Source: Bacillota bacterium | GTDB taxonomy: Bacteria > Bacillota > Desulfitobacteriia > Desulfitobacteriales > Desulfitobacteriaceae | Direction of reading: 5' to 3' | NCBI GenBank assembly: GCA_021849995.1 | Contig: JAJZSC010000268.1 | Span: forward strand, 1-5,380 | DNA length: 5,380 nucleotides | Part shown: positions 1 to 5,339 of the stretch, in pieces | How positions within the stretch are numbered: the first letter of the stretch is position 1 | Layout of the letters: every line of letters starts with the position of its first letter | The notes under the pieces: model-generated | Told to the model about the DNA's origin: nothing | What the model saw: the letters and a program-made list of their open reading frames with translations, nothing else | The model's database searches: none | Position numbers and translations under genes: made by a program

Positions 1-440
1 TTCCATAAGCTGACGAAGATTTCACCGTCATTCGTTTTGATGGAACGCTGCTCGAACCCCTCGCCCCAGCCGTCAGATAGCTGACCAGCGGCAAATTCAA
101 GCAGTTTTGCTTTTTCCGCTTCGGTTAGCACACCATAAACCTCTGCCACCATCACGCCCCACAGCTTGCCCTTCCATTCTTCAACTGTCGGGTGGAGGCT
201 GTAGATTTTTTCAGACAACTCCTGGTCATCGTAGAAATATACCATCAGGCCACGGTCACCTTCGCTGGGCAGCTTTTCTTTTTCAATGGCGGCAAGGATT
301 TCATCCATGTAATACACCGCCTCCGTTGGAGACAGTTCTTCAGGCAGATCGTCCGCGCCGCACCCGCCGTATTAATGAGAATAGTATGCTGTAATCGACA
401 GGGGACTGAAAAACTTGAGGGTTTGCTTGATGTTTGACAT
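1..440 (-). pseudogene. Mobile-element-type hypothetical protein, interrupted by an in-frame TAA and cut by the window edge
   Basis: The minus strand has an ATG at 440-438 preceded by GGAGGA (452-447) with a 6-nt spacer, a good start. The frame begins MSNIKQTLKFFSPLSITAYY and meets TAA at 374-372 (codon 23). The same frame then stays open for 123 codons to the left edge and looks like real protein: a region around ELSPTEAVYYMDEILAAIEK, then GLMVYFYDD, a KLWGV strand, and near the end GQLSDGWGEGFEQR followed by DGEIFVSLW. From memory this resembles small hypothetical proteins carried by Firmicute conjugative elements; I cannot assign a function. Since both sides of the TAA read as one protein, a single nonsense change is the simplest explanation. 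Restart at the internal ATG (308-306) is possible but has no clear ribosome site. The C-terminus lies outside the window. Confident it is a coding remnant; family uncertain. Confidence 0.7.
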
Positions 441-486
441 TTGATTTCCTCCAATCGTTTGTGATTTTTCACCTAAAAAAGGGTAT

Positions 487-526
487 AAAAAAAGCGGCAG
501 CATCTTATTTCTAAAATGCCACCGCT
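487..526 (-). terminator. Rho-independent terminator, minus strand
   Basis: On the minus strand the arms 526-522 and 519-516 (GCGG and GCAT blocks, with a 2-nt internal mismatch) pair with 503-500 and 497-493. The loop is 12 nt and a run of seven T follows directly (493-487). It would stop leftward transcription before the start at 440, so it probably ended the gene whose decayed remains lie at higher coordinates. Confidence 0.72.
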
Positions 527-641
527 AATTTGCTAATGGGGGATTCCTTATTCGGTTTTAGCTGTATAGTAGACGAAACAACCGGGTTTTTATAAGCGAT
601 TTATCATCGTTTTTACCCCTCAAAAACTGCCCTTCAAAATC

Positions 642-673
642 GCCGGAAAGCCTTATTTCATGCGGCTTTCGGC
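642..673. repeat. Imperfect inverted repeat (hairpin) around a stop codon
   Basis: GCCGGAAAGCC (642-652) and GGCTTTCGGC (664-673) pair over 10 bp with one bulged G and an 11-nt loop. The TAA that ends the minus-strand remnant at 653-655 lies in the loop. On the plus strand only TTTT follows after a few bases, and there is no T-run on the minus strand, so it is a poor intrinsic terminator. It may still act as a 3' stabilising hairpin of the former transcript. Confidence 0.5.
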
Positions 674-805
674 ACGTTTTATCAGAACTATGCACTCGAC
701 GTGCGTTGAGGATACAAAAATGATGTCGTGAGGACTCACTGGTTCCTTGGCGGTCATACTTTTGATTTTCACTTTCCCATTTTTCTTTACTTCACAGAAA
801 AGCAT
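653..805 (-). pseudogene. Short C-terminal remnant, possibly of an RNA m5U methyltransferase-type protein
   Basis: The minus-strand frame from ATG 805-803 to TAA 655-653 encodes 50 residues. The second half, DIIFVSSTHVECIVLIKR followed by AESRMK, has a T-H-V-E-x-x-V-L pattern that recalls the C-terminal end of TrmA/RlmD-type 23S rRNA uracil-5-methyltransferases, in which a HVE segment precedes a run of hydrophobic residues. The match is short and from memory, and no SAM-binding motif or catalytic Cys is present, so nothing functional is claimed. The ATG has no SD and sits inside a hairpin arm (798-805), so it is probably not a genuine start. The simplest reading is the tail of a larger, deleted gene. 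It could also be a chance open frame. Confidence 0.35.
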
Positions 806-828
806 CCATGTTTAAACTGAATGCTTTT
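798..828 (-). terminator. Stem-loop just after the toxin remnant, probable terminator
   Basis: AAAAGCAT (798-805) pairs perfectly with ATGCTTTT (821-828). Two further pairs (807-808 with 818-819) lie beyond one mismatch, leaving a 9-nt loop, TGTTTAAAC. On the minus strand it starts 8 nt after the toxin-like stop codon at 836-838. The T tract is inside the stem and no long U-run follows, so strength is uncertain and it may work in either direction. Confidence 0.5.
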
Positions 829-835
829 AAACTTC

Positions 836-1105
836 TTATATTAAATTACGGTATTCTTTTCTTCCATCCACAATAGCATATATAATAACCGTCTTATCTG
901 CCTCGTTTATCTTATAAAACACAAGATGCCTTTCAACAATCACTACTCTATACCCTTGCTTTTTTAAAATTGAATATCTCGGTATTAGAGCAGAAACTTG
1001 ATCATCGACTGCTGTGCTTATGACCACTTGAAGTCCTATGATATAGACTCTGATGGGTTTAATATCCGCAATCTTTTTCTTGACAGCATCGCTGATTCTG
1101 TCCAA
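836..1105 (-). pseudogene. RelE/ParE-superfamily toxin remnant, N-terminally truncated
   Basis: The 89-codon minus-strand frame (TTG at 1105-1103, TAA at 838-836) carries the second half of a RelE/ParE fold: a helix-like DAVKKKIADIK (residues 7-17), then ILKKQGYRVVIVERHLVFYKI (about 46-66) and VIIYAIVDGRKEYRNLI (73-89). In this superfamily GYR, a hydrophobic strand ending in FY, and G-R-x-x-Y near the end are typical features, and the positive Arg/Tyr residues contribute to mRNA or gyrase interaction. Normal members have about 90-110 residues with a first long helix that is absent here. Two TGA codons stand just upstream, the TTG has no proper ribosome site, and no antitoxin gene is visible on either side. 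I therefore read it as an orphan, truncated toxin gene, probably inactive. Superfamily assignment is fairly secure; RelE versus ParE subtype is not. Confidence 0.65.
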
Positions 1106-1175
1106 AATTCATCATTATGGATAGTATTACGGTCAGTACAAGCGTAGTATTGAAAATTTGTTTCCGCTTTTTCAC
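1059..1175 (-). pseudogene. Orphan gene start encoding a signal-peptide-like segment, truncated
   Basis: GTG at 1175-1173 follows GGGAGG (1188-1183) with a 7-nt spacer, a strong initiation site. The 38-codon frame begins MKKRKQIFNTTLVLTVILSI: a positive N-terminus, then a hydrophobic core, as in a signal peptide or signal anchor. After roughly residue 27 it turns into unremarkable sequence (QRCCQEKDCGY) and stops at 1061-1059. It overlaps the toxin remnant by 47 nt in another frame. This looks like the 5' end of a secreted or membrane protein gene joined by a deletion to the toxin gene near 1095-1105. Alternatively it is a tiny membrane peptide that still gets made; the sequence alone cannot decide. 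Confidence 0.42.
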
Positions 1176-1255
1176 TTGTTTTCCTCCCTCTGTTTAAAAA
1201 TTAATACAGTTCTCTTTAGTCTTTTGATTTTTACCTGTCTTTTGCAATATACCGT

Positions 1256-1507
1256 TTACATATGACTAGCTTTCTCTACCACCCTTTATATCTGCTTTTT
1301 CTTCACCGGCTTCAGCTGGTAATCCCACACGCCTATCTCATGGGCCCTTACGGCCGCCTTATCATTGGCGCTCATCAGCACCACCTTTGAAGTGCTATTG
1401 ATCGACTTGATTTTCCTGTAGAAGATCGTCCAACTGATCTGGTCATGGTCCGCATCCAGAAGCACCAGATCCGTTGGGTGCTGTTCAAAATACCGTGTCA
1501 TCCAGTC
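1256..1507 (-). pseudogene. Response-regulator receiver domain remnant
   Basis: Read leftward from about 1507, this frame has the core of a CheY-like receiver. TDLVLLDADHD holds the likely phospho-acceptor Asp (codon 1456-1454). KVVLMSAND supplies the conserved Ser/Thr position at the end of beta-4, and WDYQLKPV supplies the conserved Lys (codon 1312-1310) with its cis-Pro. The N-terminal beta-1 strand and acidic pair are missing; instead the frame continues rightward as sequence without receiver character. TAA at 1288-1286 ends the frame, but the next nine codons read RVVEKASHM, a plausible continuation of the final helix, before another TAA at 1258-1256. The domain therefore appears to have lost its start by deletion and its end by a nonsense change. 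It would have been the output or phosphorelay end of a two-component protein. Confidence 0.68.
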
Positions 1508-1969
1508 TGAATACCGGATAAATAAAGCCTTCGTCCTGAGTGTTGCCCTGAAAACCCCAACCGGAACGGAGGGTTTTATAGTGTACACCTGTCTCTGTAA
1601 GAATAGGAAGATATAAGACTGCTTTTTCGATTGTCGGATTGTTGATCGTAAGGTGAGTCGGTTCGTATCCTACCAGCCGATTTTCAAGCTTTATTCTGAT
1701 CCACCAGGTAGAACGGCTCTGGCCGATGGCAAGTATAGAGCCAATGTGCGACGAAAAACTTCCAGCCAAGGCTTGGGACTGCATATCTTCCAGGCTTATC
1801 TCCCGGACAGATCCTCCATAAATTCAAGCGAAGCAATAGAAGCTGGAACTTTAGGATTTTTTTCATAAACAGGACTTAGTACAATGATCTTAAAGAGCAG
1901 GACAAAGAAAAGCAGGGCGAGCAGAACAATATTTAGCCAGGTATAAATCTTTTTAAATATAATAGGCAA
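1485..1969 (-). pseudogene. Membrane sensor remnant with 7TMR-DISMED2-like extracellular domain, frameshifted
   Basis: A likely TTG start at 1969-1967 follows AGAGG (1983-1979). The protein begins with basic residues and one strong membrane helix (WLNIVLLALLFFVLLFKIIV), then SPVYEKNP. It breaks at a TAA at 1798-1796, while the neighbouring frame continues smoothly as REISLEDMQSQ from about 1805, implying loss of one base in the TCCCGG stretch near 1803-1807. The second frame contains GQSRSTWWIRIKLEN (about 1724-1680), then VLYLP, YKTLRSGWGF and YPVFRLDD. This order matches the extracellular 7TMR-DISMED2 fold, where a (S/D)xxxWLRFxLxN strand opens the domain and a YRNPVFxL strand comes near the end. 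In that family a seven-helix membrane bundle and kinase or cyclase domains should follow, but here the sequence passes within a few codons into the receiver remnant. A large internal deletion in one hybrid sensor gene, or fusion of two genes, would explain this. Domain call from remembered consensus. Confidence 0.6.
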
Positions 1970-2031
1970 CTGACAATACCTCTTTTTCTCGACCAAAATT
2001 ATTATCCATCCTGCCAAATTATGTGTGGATT

Positions 2032-2181
2032 TTAAATCGGATTTGTGCCAATATATTCCCAAGTTTTCTGATACTCCTGTTCATTACGAATAATATGATC
2101 ATGGTAGGATTTTTGCCAAACCTTTTTATCAAACTGTGGGCATTCACCATTTTTAACACCGTCAATATACAGTTTTGTGGT
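2032..2181 (-). pseudogene. C-terminal remnant of a RAYT/IS200-like (REP-associated tyrosine) transposase
   Basis: The minus strand from about 2181 down to TAA 2034-2032 reads TTKLYIDGVKNGECPQFD, then VWQKSYHDHIIRNEQEY, then WEYIGTNPI. The W-x-x-x-Y-H-D-H-I-I-R-N-E block followed by a W-x-Y-I-x-x-N-P ending is highly characteristic of the Y1/HUH transposase subfamily that acts on REP-like palindromes (RAYT; Pfam Y1_Tnp type). The catalytic Tyr and the HUH pair, which lie further N-terminal, are absent. The normal few residues after the NP are also lost, so only about 50 of the roughly 150-200 residues remain. The frame stays open up to 2206 but loses resemblance near 2181, where a plus-strand open frame begins on the other strand, marking a recombination or deletion junction. 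No REP-like palindromes are visible nearby. Confidence 0.78.
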
Positions 2182-2489
2182 CAAATCCAAGTAATGATTT
2201 AACCATTAGCGTGAAAAAAATTGAATCCGATAACCTTATAACCAAAGTATATTACTCCGTAGAAGGACTGTACCCTGATGGTTATGCCGCTAAGATGGTT
2301 TTGATTGATGATAAAGGAAAGGTCATAATTCCTAGTGGTTCCGAAATACTCATTGATCCAGATACCAACGAATTTATGACTCAGTTTGATAGCTTAGATC
2401 CAAATAGGGAATGTAAGGTGGCAACTCTTCAACTTAACGACTTAATAATTTTAAATGAAAACAAGATTTCTGTTCCTAAAAAAAATTAA
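2175..2489 (+). pseudogene. C-terminal fragment of an unrecognised, probably extracytoplasmic protein
   Basis: The plus-strand frame from about 2175 (TTG) or slightly later to TAA 2487-2489 encodes about 104 residues with a clear beta-rich, Ig-like look: DLTISVKKIESDNLITKVYY, then GYAAKMVLIDDKGKVIIPSG, then a DPDTNEF turn and a final strand (LQLNDLIIL). Alternating hydrophobic strands with acidic turns are typical of surface domains; it loosely recalls the C-terminal domains of DUF4179/DUF5643 anti-sigma-type proteins, but I cannot confirm that. No ribosome site precedes the TTG, and the expected N-terminal part is replaced by the transposase remnant on the other strand, so this is most likely only the 3' part of a gene. 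Frame upstream is closed by TAA at 2154-2156. Coding nature likely; identity unknown. Confidence 0.5.
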
Positions 2490-2499
2490 CAAAGGTTAG

Positions 2500-2799
2500 A
2501 CTACATTAAGTGGAGGAGGAGTCTACATCGCAGGACTAGATTTTTTAGAAGCCATTACGCTGGAATATCCCAAGGCAACTTTTTTGCGGGTAAATAACTC
2601 CTGTGCCGCTGTACCAAAAGAAATCGAGGATAAGTCCATATCCTTTCAAGAGGATATTTTAAAGGTTTTAACTCTATTTCTCTATTTGCGTGACGTCCCG
2701 ATATTATTTTTGTCTTTTTATGTTTCTATAAATTCACGGCCGTATCTTCGACAAAGGCACGCAATTTTCGACATACCTCGAGGAGACAAATATAAGTAA
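2500..2799 (+). pseudogene. Unrecognised open frame cut by the IS66 left end
   Basis: After a TAG at 2497-2499 the plus-strand frame is open for 99 codons, with GGVYIAGLDFLEAITLEYPK near its start and KEIEDKSISFQEDILKVLTL in the middle; later residues are less protein-like. There is an SD-like GGAGGAGGA at 2512-2520 but no ATG, GTG or TTG at a suitable distance; the first usable in-frame start, TTG at 2584, lacks an SD. The last sense codon takes its final G from the first base of the IS66 terminal repeat, and its stop TAA (2797-2799) belongs to the element, so the frame is truncated there. It may be the interrupted 5' part of a gene, or non-coding. No family recognised. Confidence 0.3.
2638..2660 (+). 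repeat. Small perfect hairpin with short T tail
   Basis: ATATCCT (2638-2644) and AGGATAT (2651-2657) form a 7-bp stem with a 6-nt loop, followed by three further T (2658-2660). The stem is AT-rich and the T tail short, so termination activity is doubtful. It lies inside the unrecognised open frame 2500-2799, which slightly argues against that frame being coding. Confidence 0.3.
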
Positions 2800-2811
2800 T
2801 TGTCAAATAGT
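2796..2811 (+). repeat. IS66 left terminal inverted repeat (IRL)
   Basis: GTAATTGTCAAATAGT is the exact reverse complement of the sequence at 5340-5355. Identity with the right end stops after 16 bp. The first TAA inside it closes the reading frame entering from the left. Confidence 0.93.
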
Positions 2812-2838
2812 CTACACATAGAACCAACCGTCTAGATC

Positions 2839-2847
2839 TGAGATAAT
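2839..2847 (+). promoter_or_regulatory. Candidate extended -10 promoter element for the IS66 operon
   Basis: TGAGATAAT combines an extended -10 TGn with GATAAT, one base from TATAAT, about 30 nt upstream of the tnpA start. No good -35 box lies 16-18 nt upstream; a TTGTCA (2800-2805) within the terminal repeat is too far away (36-nt spacer). Plausible as the only promoter-like element between the left end and tnpA, but unproven. Confidence 0.35.
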
Positions 2848-2877
2848 ATCCCCAACACTATTAAGGAGGTATTATCG

Positions 2878-3192
2878 ATGGATCTAGTAGATCAATCAGT
2901 GTTCAGGCGTCAGCAAGTAAGCAATTTCCGTTCATCCGGTATGACCGCTGTTGCATGGTGCTCAGTAAACAATATGAAAGTCTCTACCCTACGGTATTGG
3001 CTCAATAAGTTTAAACACGAATCTCAAGTTGATGATCCTGGAGAAGAAATCTTCATCGAATTTAAGCATCAGGAATCTGCTACAAAAGAAACTCCCCTCG
3101 TTGTTAGGATTGGAGCGGTTTCCATCGAGTTATATCCAGGCTTCAAAGCAGAAACTCTACGTGAAGCTATTGCCGCTATTCGTTCCTTATGA
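2878..3192 (+). CDS. tnpA: IS66 accessory protein TnpA (helix-turn-helix)
   Basis: The ATG is preceded by AAGGAGGT (2863-2870) with a 7-nt spacer, an excellent ribosome site. The 104-residue protein fits the small TnpA of Firmicute IS66 elements. Residues about 10-45 (RQQVSNFRSSGMTAVAWCSV and then VSTLRYWLNKFK) form the expected helix-turn-helix with the Trp-containing recognition region. The C-terminus has the usual pattern of a short strand pair (VVRIGAVSIELYPGF) then a helix (ETLREAIAAIRSL). In the IS66 family TnpA is needed with TnpB and TnpC for full transposition and probably binds element DNA, but its exact role is not settled. The stop TGA overlaps the tnpB start as ATGA, pointing to translational coupling. 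No defect seen. Confidence 0.9.
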   Translation: MDLVDQSVFRRQQVSNFRSSGMTAVAWCSVNNMKVSTLRYWLNKFKHESQVDDPGEEIFIEFKHQESATKETPLVVRIGAVSIELYPGFKAETLREAIAAIRSL

Positions 3193-3545
3193 GCATCAAT
3201 GCCGCTGGCCTTAAGATATTTCTTTCTTGCAAACCCTGTGACATGAGAAAAAGTATAGAAAGTCTTGCTATAGTAGTAAAATCTCAGCTAGAGATGGACC
3301 CATTTGACAATAGTCTTTATGTATTTTGTAACCGAGCTTGTGATAAATGCAAAATCCTTCATTGGTCTAACAATGGCTGGTGGTTATACTACCGGAAGCT
3401 AAGCCGTGGCGTCTTTCGCTGGAAGTTCTACGACAACAAGCAAGTCCTCGAAGTTTCCGAGCGTCAATTCCGATGGCTACTCGATGGGCTTTCCATGGAC
3501 CAACCCACAGCACACAAATCGGTTAAGCAGCGCATTATTCTTTAA
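3189..3545 (+). CDS. tnpB: IS66 accessory protein TnpB (Orf2-like)
   Basis: The start ATG shares an ATGA with the tnpA stop, typical of the IS66 operon. The 118-residue product has the family signature in order: an N-terminal strand and CDMRKSIESLA (residues 17-27), DPFDNSLYVFCNR (37-49), then DKCKILHWSNNGWWLYYRKL (52-71) and RWLLDGLSMDQPTAHK (95-110). The usual N-R-x-R-D-K segment reads N-R-A-C-D-K here, with a Cys at the otherwise basic position; other family residues are kept, so function may be unaffected. TnpB is essential for IS66-type transposition in studied members, but its biochemical activity is unknown. It is not related to the RNA-guided TnpB of IS200/IS605 elements despite the shared name. 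Confidence 0.92.
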   Translation: MSINAAGLKIFLSCKPCDMRKSIESLAIVVKSQLEMDPFDNSLYVFCNRACDKCKILHWSNNGWWLYYRKLSRGVFRWKFYDNKQVLEVSERQFRWLLDGLSMDQPTAHKSVKQRIIL

Positions 3546-3566
3546 AACGCCTAAGATCTACATTTT

Positions 3567-3597
3567 ATTACCGGAAGTACACTTTTCCGGTAATTTT
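3567..3597 (+). terminator. Strong hairpin with T tail between tnpB and tnpC (possible attenuator)
   Basis: ATTACCGGAA (3567-3576) and TTCCGGTAAT (3585-3594) form a perfect 10-bp stem with an 8-nt loop. TTT follows (3595-3597), then a pyrimidine-rich CTTCTGTTTTC. It begins 21 nt after the tnpB stop and lies 60 nt before tnpC. As an intrinsic terminator it would lower transcription into the transposase gene. The T-run is broken, so readthrough is likely. It could also be a processing or stabilising structure. Confidence 0.6.
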
Positions 3598-3656
3598 CTT
3601 CTGTTTTCAAGGCTACTGCTCTATTAATCTGTTAAGGTTTCTGATAAAATTAATCT

Positions 3657-5288
3657 ATGAAATACAAAATAGAGTTACCTCAAGAACCAAAACTGAATTA
3701 TAGAGAGATGCCTCAGGACGAGCTAGCGGCTCACTGTGAGAGACAGGATCAGGCTATCGCTGAATTAACTTTAAACTTTAACCGTCTCACAGAAATGATC
3801 CGTCTCCATACTCAGCGTACTTATGGGACCAGTGGAGATACTGTACCCTACCCTGAGGGCACTGATCAGCTCAGTTTTTTCAACGAAGTCGAAGCAACTG
3901 CCCAAAAAGGAGCATCTGAGCCTTCTTTTGAAGAAGCGACGAAAAAAACTCCTCGTAAGCCTAAACAAAAGGGAAAGCGTGAACAAGACTTCAGAGATTT
4001 GGAAGTTACCATTATTGAGCATGAGTTACCCGATGAGCAGCAAATCTGCCCGGTCTGTAACAATCCACTTCATGACATGAAGGTAGAGGTTACAAGGACA
4101 CTGAAACTCATACCTGCTCATTTCGAAGTGGAGGAACACCACAATCATGTCTATACTTGTCGTGAGTGTGAAAAGAATCAAGGCGAAGGAGATCAAATTC
4201 CTTTTGTCCGTGCGGATATGCCCAATTTGCCGATTCCAGGAAGCTATGCTACTCCGGAACTTATCGCTGGCATCATCAACAGCAAATACGTCAACGCAAT
4301 GCCACTAGCCCGAATCGAGCGCGAGTTTTACCGGATGGACAGTGTCCAAATCTCCAGACAAAACATGAGCAACTGGGTTCTCCGCTGTTCAGAAGACTAC
4401 TTTTCACGAATCTATGCTCAGATGCGTTGCACCCTTTTGAGCAAGGACATCTTGCATGCCGACGAGACATGGACGAAAGTAGTACAGCAGGATGGTCGGG
4501 ATTCTAAGAAGAAATGCTACATGTGGGTTTACTGCACAGGAGAGCATGATGAGCCGATTATCTACTATGAATTCCATGAAAACCGGTCTGCCGAATCGGC
4601 CAAGGAATTTCTTAAGGGATATAACGGATTCCTCAATAGTGATGGGTACCAAGTATACCATGGTTTAGACTCAGGAATTACGGTGGTAGGATGCCTCGCT
4701 CACATCAAGCGGAAATTCTCCGATGCCATTAAGGCATTAAGTCCAGAGGAGCAGAAGAATACCATCTGCTTCAAAGGTCAGGAGTATTGCGACTACCTAT
4801 TCCACATAGAAAACAAATACAAAGATGCTAACCCCGAAGAGCGTCATAAAAAGCGTCTCGCCTTATTAAAACCGGTGATGGATGCCTTTTTAGCATGGCT
4901 CAAAGAAACAAAACCATTAATAGTTCCTAAGTCTTATGCTTATGAAGCCGTGAACTATGCCCTGAATCAGTGGCCCTACTTTGAGAACGTTCTTTTGGAC
5001 GGGCGTCTGGAGCTAACCAACAATCGAGTCGAGCGAAGTCTGCGCCCCTTTACGATAGGACGCAAAAATTGGGTGACGATGAAAACGGATCGAGGTGCGC
5101 ACGATAGTGCTATGGTCTACAGCATCGTCCAGACTGCTCTGGCAAATGACTTAAAGGTTTATGAATATCTGGTATATCTATTGAAACAGATGCCGAATAC
5201 GGATTTCAACGAGCACCCAGAGCTGATAGAAAGGTTTGTCCCTTGGTCAAAAGAACTTCCGGCAAACTGTTACAAAACTAAAAAGTAG
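3657..5288 (+). CDS. tnpC: IS66-family DDE transposase TnpC
   Basis: This 543-residue protein is full length for IS66 transposases. N-terminal residues about 25-50 form a leucine-containing coiled coil (AIAELTLNFNRLTEMIRL), followed by TQRTYGTSG and a basic, low-complexity linker (95-110). A zinc-binding region has CPVC at 131-134 and CREC at 168-171. The central transposase domain carries LHADETW (Asp269), LNSDGYQVY (Asp329) and TNNRVERSLR (Glu459), the expected DDE triad, with CLAHIKRKF (346-354) between the second and third. The C-terminal element TALANDLKVYEYLVYLLKQM (493-512) is also typical. The start is the first ATG after an in-frame TAA (3651-3653). No SD lies at a normal distance; AAGG at 3634-3637 is 19 nt away, so initiation may be weak. 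It should catalyse strand transfer together with TnpA and TnpB. No lesion seen. Confidence 0.96.
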   Translation: MKYKIELPQEPKLNYREMPQDELAAHCERQDQAIAELTLNFNRLTEMIRLHTQRTYGTSGDTVPYPEGTDQLSFFNEVEATAQKGASEPSFEEATKKTPRKPKQKGKREQDFRDLEVTIIEHELPDEQQICPVCNNPLHDMKVEVTRTLKLIPAHFEVEEHHNHVYTCRECEKNQGEGDQIPFVRADMPNLPIPGSYATPELIAGIINSKYVNAMPLARIEREFYRMDSVQISRQNMSNWVLRCSEDYFSRIYAQMRCTLLSKDILHADETWTKVVQQDGRDSKKKCYMWVYCTGEHDEPIIYYEFHENRSAESAKEFLKGYNGFLNSDGYQVYHGLDSGITVVGCLAHIKRKFSDAIKALSPEEQKNTICFKGQEYCDYLFHIENKYKDANPEERHKKRLALLKPVMDAFLAWLKETKPLIVPKSYAYEAVNYALNQWPYFENVLLDGRLELTNNRVERSLRPFTIGRKNWVTMKTDRGAHDSAMVYSIVQTALANDLKVYEYLVYLLKQMPNTDFNEHPELIERFVPWSKELPANCYKTKK

Positions 5289-5297
5289 TGACTATAT

Positions 5298-5325
5298 GCC
5301 TAACCCTAGCGGTTGGGCTTTTCTT
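5298..5325 (+). terminator. Rho-independent terminator of the IS66 operon
   Basis: GCCTAACC (5298-5305) pairs with GGTTGGGC (5311-5318), 8 bp with one G-U, around a 5-nt loop, followed by TTTTCTT (5319-5325). It lies 9 nt after the tnpC stop and inside the right terminal repeat, so it ends the transposase transcript before it leaves the element. Confidence 0.8.
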
Positions 5326-5339
5326 ATACACGGGTGCCT

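Noticed and set aside
107..437. Plus-strand open frames of 81-95 codons
   Set aside because: They lie opposite the well-formed minus-strand frame with an SD-supported start, and their translations are low-complexity Pro/Arg/His-rich sequence without family features.
728..739. Small palindrome GTGAGGACTCAC as an operator or recombination site
   Set aside because: Only 5-bp arms, unique in the window and inside a possible coding remnant; chance is sufficient.
836..1285. Functional toxin-antitoxin pair
   Set aside because: The toxin lacks its N-terminal part and no antitoxin-like frame lies upstream or downstream; 1176-1285 holds only AT-rich sequence without a recognisable gene.
372..1288. 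Stop-codon recoding (readthrough of two TAA codons)
   Set aside because: Both stops are TAA, not the TGA or TAG used for selenocysteine or pyrrolysine, no downstream structure suggests recoding, and the surroundings are full of other lesions, so simple pseudogene decay is better.
3771..4661. Minus-strand and second-frame open frames within tnpC
   Set aside because: They are shadows of an intact, motif-complete transposase gene, with no supported starts.
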